From positions 434,001-498,000 of the forward strand of contig CAKZLE010000020.1 of the NCBI GenBank assembly GCA_937125225.1: a stretch of DNA of 64,000 nucleotides, read 5' to 3'. The notes below the pieces were generated by a model. The model had not been told where the DNA came from and did no database searches. It was given only the letters and a program-made list of their open reading frames with translations. Below are positions 32,968 through 41,504 of the stretch, piece by piece. Both the position numbers and the translations under genes were made by a program. The DNA comes from an uncultured Spirochaetia bacterium (GTDB lineage Bacteria > Spirochaetota > Spirochaetia > CAKZLE01). Each line of letters opens with the position of its first letter. The first letter of the stretch is position 1.

Positions 32968-34377
32968 TCAGGAGCGAGGAGGTAGGTGCATGCAGGCTTT
33001 CAGACAATCTGCTGAAGCCTCCATGAATGCCTCCCCGATCGTTGGGTGTCCATGAACACATTCTGCGACTTCGTGTACGGTTATCTCCATAGCCATGAGT
33101 ACTGCCGCCTCATTGATGATCTCAGAGGCATTATGTCCGACGATGTGTACTCCAAGGATCTGACCATACTGTCTATCAGCGATGACCTTGACGAAACCTT
33201 CAGGAGTACCGGTGGCAAGAGCTCTTCCGTTTGCAGCTAATGGGAACTTCCCGATAGTCACATCATACTTGGCCTTTGCCTCATCCTCATTGAGTCCTAC
33301 ACATCCGACTTCAGGTACTGAATAGACCACTGATGGTACGGCACTGAGGTCTGCCTTCTCTTTCTTCGAATCAGTGAGCTTCAGATATGAGCAGGCATTG
33401 AGTGCTGACTTCTCACCCATCTTATAGGCTGCATGGGCGAGCATCTTCTTACCGTTGATATCACCGATAGCATATACTCCGGGTAGATTGGTCTCCCCGA
33501 AGTCATTGACGACGACTTTTCCCCGTTCTATCTCTAGTTCATCCATTCCGATACAGGAGAGGTCTGAACCTCTTCCGATCGATAGGAGTGCCAGATCTGA
33601 CTGCAGTATCGTACCGTCTGATAGTTCAAGATCGAGCATATCATCATGTTCGACGATCTTCTCTAACTTCACACCGGTATTGATCGAGATTCCAAGGCCT
33701 TTGAGCTCTTTGGTCATAGTCTGTGAGACCTCTCTATCCATGAAGGGTAGGATGCTCTTATCAAGTTCTACGACAGAGACCTCAGAACCGAAGGAGTGGA
33801 AGATGAGTCCCATCTCGATCCCGATAACACCACCACCGATGACCGTAAGTCGTTTCGGTATGGTCTCGAGATCGAGGATCTCATCACTAGTGAGTACTCG
33901 TGGGGATTCTACTCCAGGGATCGGTATCTTGATGGCTTTTGAACCACCGGCGAGTATCACCGCTTTTGTCTCTATGATCTCTTTCCCATCGATCTCTACC
34001 TGAGTAGGGCTGATCATCTTTCCTGTCCCATTGATGATCGTGACACCATTACTGAGAAGGAGACTTTTCACGCCACCTGTCAGTTTCCTTACGACCTTGT
34101 TCTTGCCTTTTACCGCCTTCTTCATATCGATGGAGGTGCTCGGGTCGGTGATGGTGATGCCTCGGTCTGCGAACTTCTGCAGTTCAAGCAGCATCTCAGC
34201 ACTCTTTAGGTAATATTTAGTGGGTATACAGCCTCGGTTGAGGCAGGTACCACCGACTACATCTTTCTCGATGATCACAGTAGATGCTCCGCATCTCGCA
34301 GCCTGAATGGCTGCGACATAGCCGGCAGGGCCACCACCGATCACCACGATATCTGCATTTCTTTTCTTTTCAGCCAT
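32968..34377 (-). CDS. lpdA: Dihydrolipoamide dehydrogenase (E3)
   Basis: The start is the ATG at 34377 (MAEKKRNADIVVIGGGPAG) with AAGGAA seven bases upstream. FAD-binding GGGPAGY is at about residues 14-20, and the redox disulfide is GGTCLNRGCIPTK. The NAD-binding GGGVIGIEMG lies in the centre, and the C-terminal dimer domain ends in HGHPTIGEAFMEA with the catalytic His. It reoxidises lipoamide and reduces NAD. It is the last gene of the E1 alpha, E1 beta, E2, E3 operon. Confidence 0.95.
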   Translation of the reverse strand: MAEKKRNADIVVIGGGPAGYVAAIQAARCGASTVIIEKDVVGGTCLNRGCIPTKYYLKSAEMLLELQKFADRGITITDPSTSIDMKKAVKGKNKVVRKLTGGVKSLLLSNGVTIINGTGKMISPTQVEIDGKEIIETKAVILAGGSKAIKIPIPGVESPRVLTSDEILDLETIPKRLTVIGGGVIGIEMGLIFHSFGSEVSVVELDKSILPFMDREVSQTMTKELKGLGISINTGVKLEKIVEHDDMLDLELSDGTILQSDLALLSIGRGSDLSCIGMDELEIERGKVVVNDFGETNLPGVYAIGDINGKKMLAHAAYKMGEKSALNACSYLKLTDSKKEKADLSAVPSVVYSVPEVGCVGLNEDEAKAKYDVTIGKFPLAANGRALATGTPEGFVKVIADRQYGQILGVHIVGHNASEIINEAAVLMAMEITVHEVAECVHGHPTIGEAFMEASADCLKACMHLPPRS

Positions 34378-34399
34378 GGTTGGTTCCTTATCTATTCTC

Positions 34400-35689
34400 T
34401 TAGACGAGAAGGGTGAGTGGTGCTTCAAGATAGTCTCTGATGGTCTTCAGGAATACCGAAGATTCAGCGCCATCGACGACACGATGATCATATGTGAGGC
34501 TCAATCCCATGATCTGTCTCTCAACAAGCTCTCCTGCTACAAACTTAGGAGTCGCTTCGATCGCACAGACTCCAAGGATACCAGCCTCTGGTGGGTTGAT
34601 GATCGGTGAGAATGAACTCACTCCAAACATACCGATATTCGAAATACTGAAGGTCGCCCCATACAGGTCATCCGGTTGTAATCTTCCCTCTCTTCCGGCA
34701 ACAGCCAATGCTTTTGCCTTATTCGAGAGATTGGTCAGACTCATCATATCTGCTTGAGGGATCACCGGTACGATGAGTCCCTTTGGTGTGGCTACAGCCA
34801 TACCGAGATTGATGGAGCCCTTATAGATCAGTGCATCTCCATCGAGAGTAGAGTTCATTCGTGGAACATCTTTCAATGCTCTTGCGACTGCCATCAGGAC
34901 GAAGTCATTGATGGTGATCTTGGTCTCGATAGAACTGTTTATCTGCTTTCTCAAGTTCAGGAGTTCGGTCACATCAGCTTTCATATTGGAGGTGACGCTC
35001 GGAATCTGCTGAGTACTCTCAAGAAGTCTCTTTCCGGTGATCTGCTGGATCTTGGTCAGAGGGACTCTTGTGTCTTCTGCAACGGTAGTCATAGGAGTCA
35101 TTGTTTTCTGAGGTAGGTCACCTGAGAAGATCTTACCGTTATGTCCGCTTCCATTGATCGTTGAGAGGTCGGTTCCCTGTTCTGCCGCAATTCGAGCTGC
35201 AAGAGGAGTAGCTGTGACACTCGGTAGGGCAAGGACATCACGTTCTCTGATCTCACCGAACTGTCCTGAAGGTTTCACACTCTCTAAAGAGATATTTCTC
35301 TCAGCTGCGACTCTTTTCGCTGCCGGAGTAGATCGAAGGTCTGAACTGATCACAGCAGGAATCACTTCCTGAGTCTCTATCTTCACCTCTGAATCTGCGA
35401 CCTCTCCTGTAGCCTTGGCTGCAGGTGCTGCTGCTTGGGGGATCTCTTCTCCCTCTTCTCCGATCCAGGCGATCGGAAGAGTCACTGCGACGGTCGTTCC
35501 TGCCTCATATACCAGACTCAGGAGTGTTCCCTCTTCGTCAGCTTCAAGCTCCATGGTCGACTTGTCAGTCTCGATCTCAGCAAGGATATCTCCCTTCTCG
35601 ATCTTGTCACCGACACTCTTGAACCATTCTATGATAACGCCTTCTTCCATTGCCATGCCGGTCTTGGGCATGATGATAGCTTCTGCCAT
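34400..35689 (-). CDS. Dihydrolipoamide acyltransferase (E2) with two E3/E1-binding domains
   Basis: Residues 1-80 are the lipoyl domain with the ETDKSTMELEA motif (Lys43 lipoylated). An acidic linker (EIPQAAAPAAKA) follows. Two small peripheral-subunit-binding domains sit in tandem: STPAAKRVAAERNISLESVKPSGQ, and TPLAARIAAEQGTDLSTINGSGHNGKI. The catalytic domain (about 205-429) ends in SLTYDHRVVDGAESSVF with the active His and Asp. Most bacterial E2 proteins have one such binding domain. It is the third gene in its operon; the acyl group (pyruvate or acetoin derived) is not decided by sequence. Confidence 0.92.
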   Translation of the reverse strand: MAEAIIMPKTGMAMEEGVIIEWFKSVGDKIEKGDILAEIETDKSTMELEADEEGTLLSLVYEAGTTVAVTLPIAWIGEEGEEIPQAAAPAAKATGEVADSEVKIETQEVIPAVISSDLRSTPAAKRVAAERNISLESVKPSGQFGEIRERDVLALPSVTATPLAARIAAEQGTDLSTINGSGHNGKIFSGDLPQKTMTPMTTVAEDTRVPLTKIQQITGKRLLESTQQIPSVTSNMKADVTELLNLRKQINSSIETKITINDFVLMAVARALKDVPRMNSTLDGDALIYKGSINLGMAVATPKGLIVPVIPQADMMSLTNLSNKAKALAVAGREGRLQPDDLYGATFSISNIGMFGVSSFSPIINPPEAGILGVCAIEATPKFVAGELVERQIMGLSLTYDHRVVDGAESSVFLKTIRDYLEAPLTLLV

Positions 35690-35698
35690 GATCTTCTC

Positions 35699-36679
35699 CT
35701 AAAGCAGTTCTCGAACTGCTGCTGTGATCTTCTCTTCTGTAGGTACCACGAGTGCTTCGAGGTTAGGGTTGTAGGGGATAGGGACGTCCAATCCGCCGAG
35801 TCTCTTCACGGGAGCATCGAGGTAGAAGAATGCATCACTATCTACGATAGTGCTTGCGAGCTCTCCTCCGTAACCACCGGTCTGACAGGCCTCATGTACG
35901 ACTAATACCTTACCAGTCTTCTTTGCCGATTCGATAAGACATTCCTTGTCGAGAGGTACGAGAGTCCTGACATCGATGACCTCGATATCGACACCCTCAC
36001 TAGCGAACTTCTCAGCTACTTCAAGGCTTCTCTGTACCATTCTACCGTAGGTCACGATGGTCACATCCTTTCCTTCTCGTTTGATATCTGCCTTTCCCAA
36101 TGGGATGATATAGTCGTCTTCGACCTCAGGTACTTCACCTTTCGATCGGTAGAGGAGTTTCTGTTCGATGAAGACGACAGGGTTGTTATCGAGCATCGAG
36201 GCTTTGAGAAGACCCTTTGCATCATATGGAGTCGATGGGATAACGACTTTCAATCCTGGTACGTGACAGACCCAGGCTTCAAGGGACTGACTGTGCTGTT
36301 CAGCAGCACCGGTCCCTGATCCACCAGGTGTTCTGAGTACCATGGGTACTGCAGCCTGTCCACCGAACTGGAATCGGTTCTTTGCTGCCTGATTGGCAAG
36401 CTGTTCCATCGCGAGGGTGATGAAGTCACTGAACATGATCTCGACTATCGGTCTAAGACCGGTCATCGCAGCTCCAGCTGCACAACCTGTTATGACCAAC
36501 TCGGAGATAGGGGTATCTTTCACCCGATCATCACCGAACTCTTCGAACATTCCTCGTGATACACCGAAGGCACCACCGTACACTCCGATATCCTCTCCCA
36601 TGAATACGATATTCTCGTCTTTTCTCATCTCTTCGCTCATCGCTTCATTGATGGCCTGTGCATATGTTATGGTTCTCAT
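35699..36679 (-). CDS. 2-oxoacid dehydrogenase E1 beta subunit
   Basis: The 326-residue protein starts [18 protein letters not shown] and has [38 protein letters not shown] and [17 protein letters not shown], standard for E1 beta of pyruvate or acetoin dehydrogenase. It forms an alpha2-beta2 thiamine-diphosphate enzyme with the gene 10 bases upstream. The C-terminal [20 protein letters not shown] is typical of this family. Cytoplasmic. Confidence 0.94.
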   Translation of the reverse strand: MRTITYAQAINEAMSEEMRKDENIVFMGEDIGVYGGAFGVSRGMFEEFGDDRVKDTPISELVITGCAAGAAMTGLRPIVEIMFSDFITLAMEQLANQAAKNRFQFGGQAAVPMVLRTPGGSGTGAAEQHSQSLEAWVCHVPGLKVVIPSTPYDAKGLLKASMLDNNPVVFIEQKLLYRSKGEVPEVEDDYIIPLGKADIKREGKDVTIVTYGRMVQRSLEVAEKFASEGVDIEVIDVRTLVPLDKECLIESAKKTGKVLVVHEACQTGGYGGELASTIVDSDAFFYLDAPVKRLGGLDVPIPYNPNLEALVVPTEEKITAAVRELL

Positions 36680-36688
36680 TATTCTCTC

Positions 36689-37648
36689 CTAGTCTGCATA
36701 GACATCATCAAAGATGTCTTCGATCTTTGGTTCAGGACTTGCCTCAGCATACGCTACGGCATTCTCAATATCCTGTTTTGCACTCTTATCGATAGCTTTG
36801 ATCTGTTCTGCAGTGAACATACCACTTTCGATGAGGAACTCTCTATGTCGTTTGATCGGACATTTCTCTTTCCATTCATTGACCTCTTCTTTGGATCTGT
36901 AGAGCTGTGCATCACTCTTTGAGTGGCCCATCCATCTGTAGGTGTTGAGTACCATGAGCATCGGTCCGTTCTTCTGGACATATTTCTTCGCTTTTTTGGT
37001 CTCTTCATAGATGTTGACGACATCATTACCATCTAGTGCGATACCCTTCATCCCATAGCCTGAAGCTCGAACTGAGATGTCAGAGATAGCCATAGATTTC
37101 TTCACCGAGGTAGACATACCGTAGAGGTTGTTCGTACAGACGAACAGTACCGGTAGTTTCCAGGCTGCAGCGAGGTTCAATGATTCATGGAACGCACCCT
37201 CGTTTGAGGCTCCGTCACCGAAATAACATACGGTGATATTATCACTCTTCTTATATTTCTGAGAGAAGGCAGCACCAGTCGCAATAGGAAGTCCTCCACC
37301 GACGACACCGTTAGCACCAAGAGAGCCAACTGAGAAATCAGCGATGTGCATACACCCACCTTTTCCTTTACAGTAGCCAGTCTCTTTTCCCAAGAACTCA
37401 GCCATCATTCGGTTGATATCCATGTTCTTTCCGATACCCTGGTTATGACCTCTATGTGTCTGAAGGATATAATCCTCGACCTCTAGGGCTGAACTCACGC
37501 CAATACCTGTAGCCTCTTCACCAATACAGAAGTGAGCGGTCCCGTGGACCTTTCCCTGTATAAATAGCTTTGCTGCTTTTTCTTCGAATTCACGGCATTG
37601 AACCATCTTCGTGTAGAGTTCTTCATGTGTCTCTTTTGGAAGTCCCAT
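36689..37648 (-). CDS. 2-oxoacid dehydrogenase E1 alpha subunit
   Basis: The 319-residue protein has the family features: HFCIGEEATGIGVSSAL, the thiamine-diphosphate Mg motif CYFGDGASNEGAFHESLNLAA (GDG...N), and YRWMGHSKSD. Length and gene order (alpha, beta, E2, E3) match AcoABCL or PdhABCD of Gram-positive type; acetoin versus pyruvate cannot be told apart, and there is no AcoR-type gene next to it. It is the first gene after a strong promoter with a palindromic operator. Confidence 0.93.
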   Translation of the reverse strand: MGLPKETHEELYTKMVQCREFEEKAAKLFIQGKVHGTAHFCIGEEATGIGVSSALEVEDYILQTHRGHNQGIGKNMDINRMMAEFLGKETGYCKGKGGCMHIADFSVGSLGANGVVGGGLPIATGAAFSQKYKKSDNITVCYFGDGASNEGAFHESLNLAAAWKLPVLFVCTNNLYGMSTSVKKSMAISDISVRASGYGMKGIALDGNDVVNIYEETKKAKKYVQKNGPMLMVLNTYRWMGHSKSDAQLYRSKEEVNEWKEKCPIKRHREFLIESGMFTAEQIKAIDKSAKQDIENAVAYAEASPEPKIEDIFDDVYAD

Positions 37649-37687
37649 ACTAAAGCTCCTTATCTCTTATAAATCTATGTGTATTTA

Positions 37688-37703
37688 TTTGATTACAATC
37701 AAA
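37688..37703 (-). promoter_or_regulatory. Palindromic operator in the dehydrogenase promoter
   Basis: TTTGATT-AC-AATCAAA is a perfect inverted repeat, apart from its two central bases, that begins about 10 bases downstream of the -10 element at 37714-37719. A repressor bound here would block the operon. Its core ATTACAAT occurs inverted (ATTGTAAT) at 37742-37749, next to the -35. Confidence 0.5.
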
Positions 37704-37713
37704 CTATGGTGCC

Positions 37714-37742
37714 AATATAGTAGAGAATATTTGGTTTGTCAA
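37714..37742 (-). promoter_or_regulatory. Promoter of the 2-oxoacid dehydrogenase operon
   Basis: On the minus strand a perfect TTGACA (37737-37742) and TATATT (37714-37719) are exactly 17 bases apart, about 65 bases before the E1 alpha start. Confidence 0.65.
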
Positions 37743-37763
37743 TTGTAATATATAAAAATAATA

Positions 37764-37782
37764 TCTTTACAAATGTAATGTT
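37764..37782. promoter_or_regulatory. 19-base element shared with the SDR promoter at 51143
   Basis: TCTTTACAAATGTAATGTT here is identical over 19 bases to 51143-51161. It contains the inverted repeat TTAC-AAAT-GTAA. At this site it lies between divergent promoters of the dehydrogenase operon and the kinase gene, so it is probably a binding site for a regulator. Confidence 0.5.
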
Positions 37783-37826
37783 TTCAGGTGCTTGATGAGC
37801 TTAACTCTTTAAATATATAAAAATAC

Positions 37827-37857
37827 TTTGACATATGTTATGATATATGTGAATATT
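37827..37857 (+). promoter_or_regulatory. Promoter of the kinase/SorC operon with conserved operator
   Basis: TTTGACATATGTTATG here recurs exactly at 40738-40753, in both cases containing a TTGACA -35. The -10 candidate AATATT (37852-37857) is 18 bases downstream. The shared 16 bases, with the palindrome ACATATGT, suggest one regulator for both operons. Confidence 0.5.
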
Positions 37858-38044
37858 GATAAACGAAAAAAATTGTATGAGCTACAACTCTTCAACAATC
37901 CCTAGGGAATCTGGTTCTCCAGAACTCTCGATGCTACTCTATATAATCTGTTTAGATTATATAGACCTCTACGATCAGCTGTAGACGAAGAATGGTTGTA
38001 AATCATCATACAGGACCCTATATTTCATATGAGGAGGAAAACAC
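37858..38044 (+). promoter_or_regulatory. Structured 5' leader of the kinase gene
   Basis: This leader of about 185 bases is gene-free and rich in inverted repeats. These are the palindrome TCCCTAGGGA (37899-37908), a small hairpin GTTCT-cc-AGAAC, and a perfect 11-bp hairpin CTATATAATCT-GTTT-AGATTATATAG (37939-37964). A possible closing pair CTACA (37882-37886) with TGTAG (37980-37984) encloses them. I recognise no known riboswitch class. The ribosome site GAGGAGG precedes the ATG at 38045. Confidence 0.4.
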
Positions 38045-39538
38045 ATGGATTGTTTTCTTGGTTTAGATAATGGTGGGAGTGTCACGAAGGCGGCACTGTT
38101 TGACAGTAAGGGAAAGGAGCTTGGTGTAGGCTCTGTGAATATAGCTATGAAATACCCGAGCCCGGGATTCACCGAAAGAGATATCGATATGCTCTGGGAA
38201 GCCAACATGGAGGCGATACGGATCGTCCTGAAGAAGAGTGGTGTGAACCCTGAAGATATCAAGGGGATCTCCGTGACCGGTTATGGGAATGGAATGATCA
38301 TGATCGATGAGGAGGGAAACGCCCTCTATGATGCGATCATCTCGACAGACTCACGGGCACAAGATATCGTGGACGGTTGGTATGCAGATGGAACCTTCGA
38401 GAAGCTCTTTGGCTATACGAAGCAGTCTATCTGGGCCGCACAACCGGTATCACTTCTCTCTTGGTTCAAGGAACATGACCCCGAGGTGGTGAAGAGGACT
38501 CGTTGGGTTCTGATGGTGAAGGATTATATACGCTATAAACTCACCGGAGAGGTATTCGCAGAACTCAGTGATTATTCTGGTACGAACAGTGTGGATCTTA
38601 CTACCGGTACCTATAATGAGGAGATCTTCGAACTTCTTGGTCTTTCCGATTGCATGGATAAGTTCCCCCCCTTAGTGCTCGCTACTGACCTGTGTGGATC
38701 TGTTACCGCTGAGGTCGCGCAACAGACCGGATTGAAGGAGAGTACTCCTGTTTCAGGAGGTCTTTTCGATATTCATGCCAGCTGCTACGCTTCTGGTATC
38801 ACCTCAGAGGGGATGCTTTCCTGTGTGGCAGGTACCTGGACGATCAATCAGATGCTCAGCCGAACTCCCAGTGAGAACATCGACATCTTCATGAACAGCC
38901 GTTCCCCGATAGATGGTCTGACTCTCGTTACTGAGGCATCGCCTACCTCTGCATCGAATCTTGAATGGTTCATCAAAGAGAATATGGGGCTCCGTAAACA
39001 GGAGATCTTAGGAAAGGGAGAGGACTTCTACAAATACTGTGAAGAGCAGATGCGTTCTGTCACTGAAGATTCAGAGTTACTCTTTCTACCGTTCCTCTAT
39101 GGATGTAATGTCAAAGGGAATATGAAAGCGGCCTTCTGGGGGCTGGAAAGTTGGCATGAACAGCGACATATGCTCAAAGCGATCCACGAAGGAATCCTTT
39201 TCTCAACACGAATGCATGTGGAACGATTATGTGAGGGAGGGAAGAAACCTACCTTCTGTCGACTTGCAGGTGGGCCTGCTCGATCAAAATACTGGGTAGA
39301 ACTCTATGCCAATGTTCTGCAGATACCTGTGGAGGTAGTCACGGTATCTGAGATGGGTGCTCTCGGTGCTGCTATGACTGCAGCCGTTGCGACAGGCTAC
39401 TATCCAAATATGAGAGAGGCTGCACAGAGCATGGTCACCACCGGTGCGCTCATCGAGCCTGATTCCTCTATTGCCTCAACCTTGGATGCCTCTTATAATA
39501 GATATGTCCGATTGATAAACGCCTGTTCTGATAGGTAA
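38045..39538 (+). CDS. lyxK: FGGY-family carbohydrate kinase, L-xylulose/3-keto-L-gulonate kinase-like
   Basis: The 497-residue protein begins CFLGLDNGGSVTKAALFDSKG (phosphate 1 loop) and continues PGFTERDIDMLWEANM. It has SVTGYGNGMIMID, LSTDSRAQ-like ISTDSRAQDIV, PVSLLSWFKEHDPEV and the ATP region SGGLFDIHASC and RLAGGPARSKYWVELYAN. The order and words match E. coli LyxK (L-xylulose kinase, which also phosphorylates 3-keto-L-gulonate) better than xylulokinase or glycerol kinase. The downstream UlaD/UlaE genes support that. It is followed after 33 bases by a SorC regulator. Substrate preference is inferred. Confidence 0.82.
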   Translation: MDCFLGLDNGGSVTKAALFDSKGKELGVGSVNIAMKYPSPGFTERDIDMLWEANMEAIRIVLKKSGVNPEDIKGISVTGYGNGMIMIDEEGNALYDAIISTDSRAQDIVDGWYADGTFEKLFGYTKQSIWAAQPVSLLSWFKEHDPEVVKRTRWVLMVKDYIRYKLTGEVFAELSDYSGTNSVDLTTGTYNEEIFELLGLSDCMDKFPPLVLATDLCGSVTAEVAQQTGLKESTPVSGGLFDIHASCYASGITSEGMLSCVAGTWTINQMLSRTPSENIDIFMNSRSPIDGLTLVTEASPTSASNLEWFIKENMGLRKQEILGKGEDFYKYCEEQMRSVTEDSELLFLPFLYGCNVKGNMKAAFWGLESWHEQRHMLKAIHEGILFSTRMHVERLCEGGKKPTFCRLAGGPARSKYWVELYANVLQIPVEVVTVSEMGALGAAMTAAVATGYYPNMREAAQSMVTTGALIEPDSSIASTLDASYNRYVRLINACSDR

Positions 39539-39571
39539 TAAATACAGGTATATCCTGTAAAAGGTGCGATA

Positions 39572-40528
39572 ATGGCAAAATATGAGATCGAATTGATGGT
39601 GAATGTGGCACAGATGTACTACAACAATGGGTTGAAGCAGGAAGAGATCGCCAAGCGAGTGAATGTCTCCCGATCATCCATATCCCTTATCCTCTCTGAA
39701 GCAAGAGAGCAGGGGGTCGTAGAGATCAATGTGCGTGATCCAAGAAAGAACAACAGTATCATCGCAGACAAGTTCGAACAGAGGTTCAACCTCAAAAAAT
39801 GTATTATCGTACCTACCTCCATCAAAGAGAGGGATATGCTACTCCATATGGTAGCAAGACGTGCGGTGGATGTGTTCAACCAGGAGTTGAGCAAAGGGGC
39901 AACTGTTGGAATCGCCTGGGGTGAGACCTGTCAGAAGTTCATGGATGAGTACAACTCGAATGATGAGGAATTCGATAATCTGAGAGTCGTACCACTGATC
40001 GGTTCGAGTAACCGATCACTCGAACGATACCAGATGAACGAGGTCGTACGACAGTTCGCCTTGAAACTCAACGGTACTCCCCACTTCATCCATGCTCCTG
40101 CTTTCCCGCTAGATATCAGAGACTTCGAGCTCTATGCCGGAAGCTCCTCCATGCAGATGATCCAGAGACTCTGGGACGAAGTCGACATCGCGCTGATCTC
40201 CATCGGTGCTCCACCTCAGGAGTATAGAGATGGGATCGCTGAGATCATCGAACGGGGAGAGGATAGAGCAGCTCAGATTCGTGATAAGGCAGTAGGGGAT
40301 CTCTGTGCACGTTTCTTCGATCAGGAGGGCTCCTTCATCCGTGATGACATCTTTGCCTCGACGATAGCCATACCGGTAGAGAGCCTTGAGAAGGTGAAGA
40401 CCTGTATAGGGGTCGTCAGCGGAATAGAGAAGGCCAGTTCGATCATCGGAGGATTACGTACAGGACTCATCGATGTACTCGTCACAGACCAGTATACTGC
40501 AGAGCAGGTACTTAAACTCCTAGAATAG
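39572..40528 (+). CDS. SorC-family sugar regulator
   Basis: Residues about 8-50 form the helix-turn-helix (LKQEEIAKRVNVSRSSISLILSEAREQG). The effector domain (about 55-318) has VGIAWGETCQKFMDE, VVPLIGSSNRS, DIALISIGAPP, IGVVSGIEKASSIIGGLRTG and VTDQYTAEQVLKLL. It is translated with the kinase and probably binds the repeated TTTGACATATGTTATG operators before the kinase (37827) and the ascorbate-type operon (40738), responding to a phosphorylated intermediate. A terminator follows. Confidence 0.87.
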   Translation: MAKYEIELMVNVAQMYYNNGLKQEEIAKRVNVSRSSISLILSEAREQGVVEINVRDPRKNNSIIADKFEQRFNLKKCIIVPTSIKERDMLLHMVARRAVDVFNQELSKGATVGIAWGETCQKFMDEYNSNDEEFDNLRVVPLIGSSNRSLERYQMNEVVRQFALKLNGTPHFIHAPAFPLDIRDFELYAGSSSMQMIQRLWDEVDIALISIGAPPQEYRDGIAEIIERGEDRAAQIRDKAVGDLCARFFDQEGSFIRDDIFASTIAIPVESLEKVKTCIGVVSGIEKASSIIGGLRTGLIDVLVTDQYTAEQVLKLLE

Positions 40529-40558
40529 ACCGCTTGTCAAATAGTACGTAGTAATATA

Positions 40559-40591
40559 AACACCAGGGGAGATCCTCTTGGTGTTTTTTTT
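40559..40591 (+). terminator. Rho-independent terminator after the SorC gene
   Basis: AACACCA and TGGTGTT form the stem, extended inside by GGGGA/TCCTC pairing, followed by eight T. It separates the kinase/SorC unit from the next operon. Confidence 0.9.
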
Positions 40592-40737
40592 GCGTTTCTC
40601 AGTTTGAATACCCCCGGATCTTCAAGCAACTCGTTAACCAGACAGTCGGTATGACTTTGTTCTAGACCTCTTCTAATAGCATATGCTATATAAAGTTAGC
40701 TGTTGAGTATTATTTGTAACAAAAGTTATAAATTATG

Positions 40738-40767
40738 TTTGACATATGTTATGGACAATGTTAGTAT
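40738..40767 (+). promoter_or_regulatory. Promoter of the 3-keto-L-gulonate operon with SorC-type operator
   Basis: TTGACA (40739-40744) and TAGTAT (40762-40767) are 17 bases apart, 36 bases before the first gene. The -35 lies in TTTGACATATGTTATG, identical to 37827-37842, and the similarity continues weakly downstream (ATGTTAGTATTTAT versus ATGTGAATATTGAT). Confidence 0.55.
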
Positions 40768-40802
40768 TTATCCAACCCTAAGAAATCGTATTGGAGATGG
40801 TA

Positions 40803-41441
40803 ATGTTTGAGAAAGAAAAGAGAGCAATAATCGATGCCGCACTGGCAATGAAAGAATATAGACTGATCGCGTTATCAGGCGGAAATGTGAGTTTGAAGAT
40901 CGATGATGGACACATCCTCGTCACCCCATCTGGAATGGGCTACGAGGGGATGGTAGAAGATGACATTATCGTTGTCGATATAGATGAGAACGTCGTCGAG
41001 GGTGAGAGAAGACCCTCTGTAGATACAACAGCACTGCTGTATATCTATAAGAACATGCCAGAGGTAAAAGCTGTCATTCATACCCACCAGGTATATGCGA
41101 CTGCAGTCGGACTCATTGGAGATAAACTCCCATGTGCCGTGACTACTCTAGCTAATGCTACCCTTGGTGAGATCACTGTAGCTCCCTACAGTTCAGCAGC
41201 CTCCTTGGAGATGGGAATCGAATCGGTTGAGAACCTCAATGGAAAGCGTGCTGTTATCCTGAAGAATCATGGAGTCATCACGGTCGGAGGGACGCTGAAA
41301 GAGGCCCTTTATGCTGCTGTATATCTTGAAGATGCAGCGAAGACCTACCTGGTTGCAAGATCAGTAGGTGAAGTATCGATCCTCGATGAGGAACAGGTAC
41401 AGGTCGCTGTCGATGTATTTAGCAACTACGGCCAAAAATAG
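40803..41441 (+). CDS. Class II aldolase/L-ribulose-5-phosphate 4-epimerase family protein
   Basis: I place the start at the ATG at 40803, six bases after GGAG; earlier TTG/ATG codons sit on the ribosome site. The 212-residue protein has the class II aldolase fold: LSGGNVSLKIDDGHILVTPSG, the metal ligands VIHTHQVYATAVG (two His), and KNHGVITVGGTLKEALYAAVYLED. Its length lies between fuculose-phosphate aldolase and AraD. With UlaD/UlaE downstream, the 4-epimerase step from L-ribulose-5-P to D-xylulose-5-P is the best pathway guess, but aldolase activity is possible. Confidence 0.8.
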   Translation: MFEKEKRAIIDAALAMKEYRLIALSGGNVSLKIDDGHILVTPSGMGYEGMVEDDIIVVDIDENVVEGERRPSVDTTALLYIYKNMPEVKAVIHTHQVYATAVGLIGDKLPCAVTTLANATLGEITVAPYSSAASLEMGIESVENLNGKRAVILKNHGVITVGGTLKEALYAAVYLEDAAKTYLVARSVGEVSILDEEQVQVAVDVFSNYGQK

Positions 41442-41452
41442 TAGGTAAGAGA

Positions 41453-41476
41453 GACGGTCTCATAACACAGACCGTC
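41453..41476 (+). promoter_or_regulatory. Intercistronic hairpin before ulaE
   Basis: GACGGTCT and AGACCGTC form a perfect 8-bp stem with an eight-base loop between the aldolase-type and UlaE-type genes, followed by TTCTTC. Probably an RNA-stability or attenuation element. Confidence 0.45.
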
Positions 41477-41504
41477 TTCTTCAATGATAGAAGGTTACAT
41501 AAAC

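Noticed and set aside
33455-34003. 182-residue plus-strand frame opposite lpdA
   Set aside because: Ser/Ile-rich composition typical of an antisense shadow; the minus-strand dehydrogenase motifs are complete.
37694-37712. TTGGCACCATAGTTTGAT on the minus strand as a sigma-54 promoter for the dehydrogenase operon
   Set aside because: The -24 part TGGCAC fits, but the required GC at the -12 position is TG, and a good TTGACA/TATATT promoter overlaps it.
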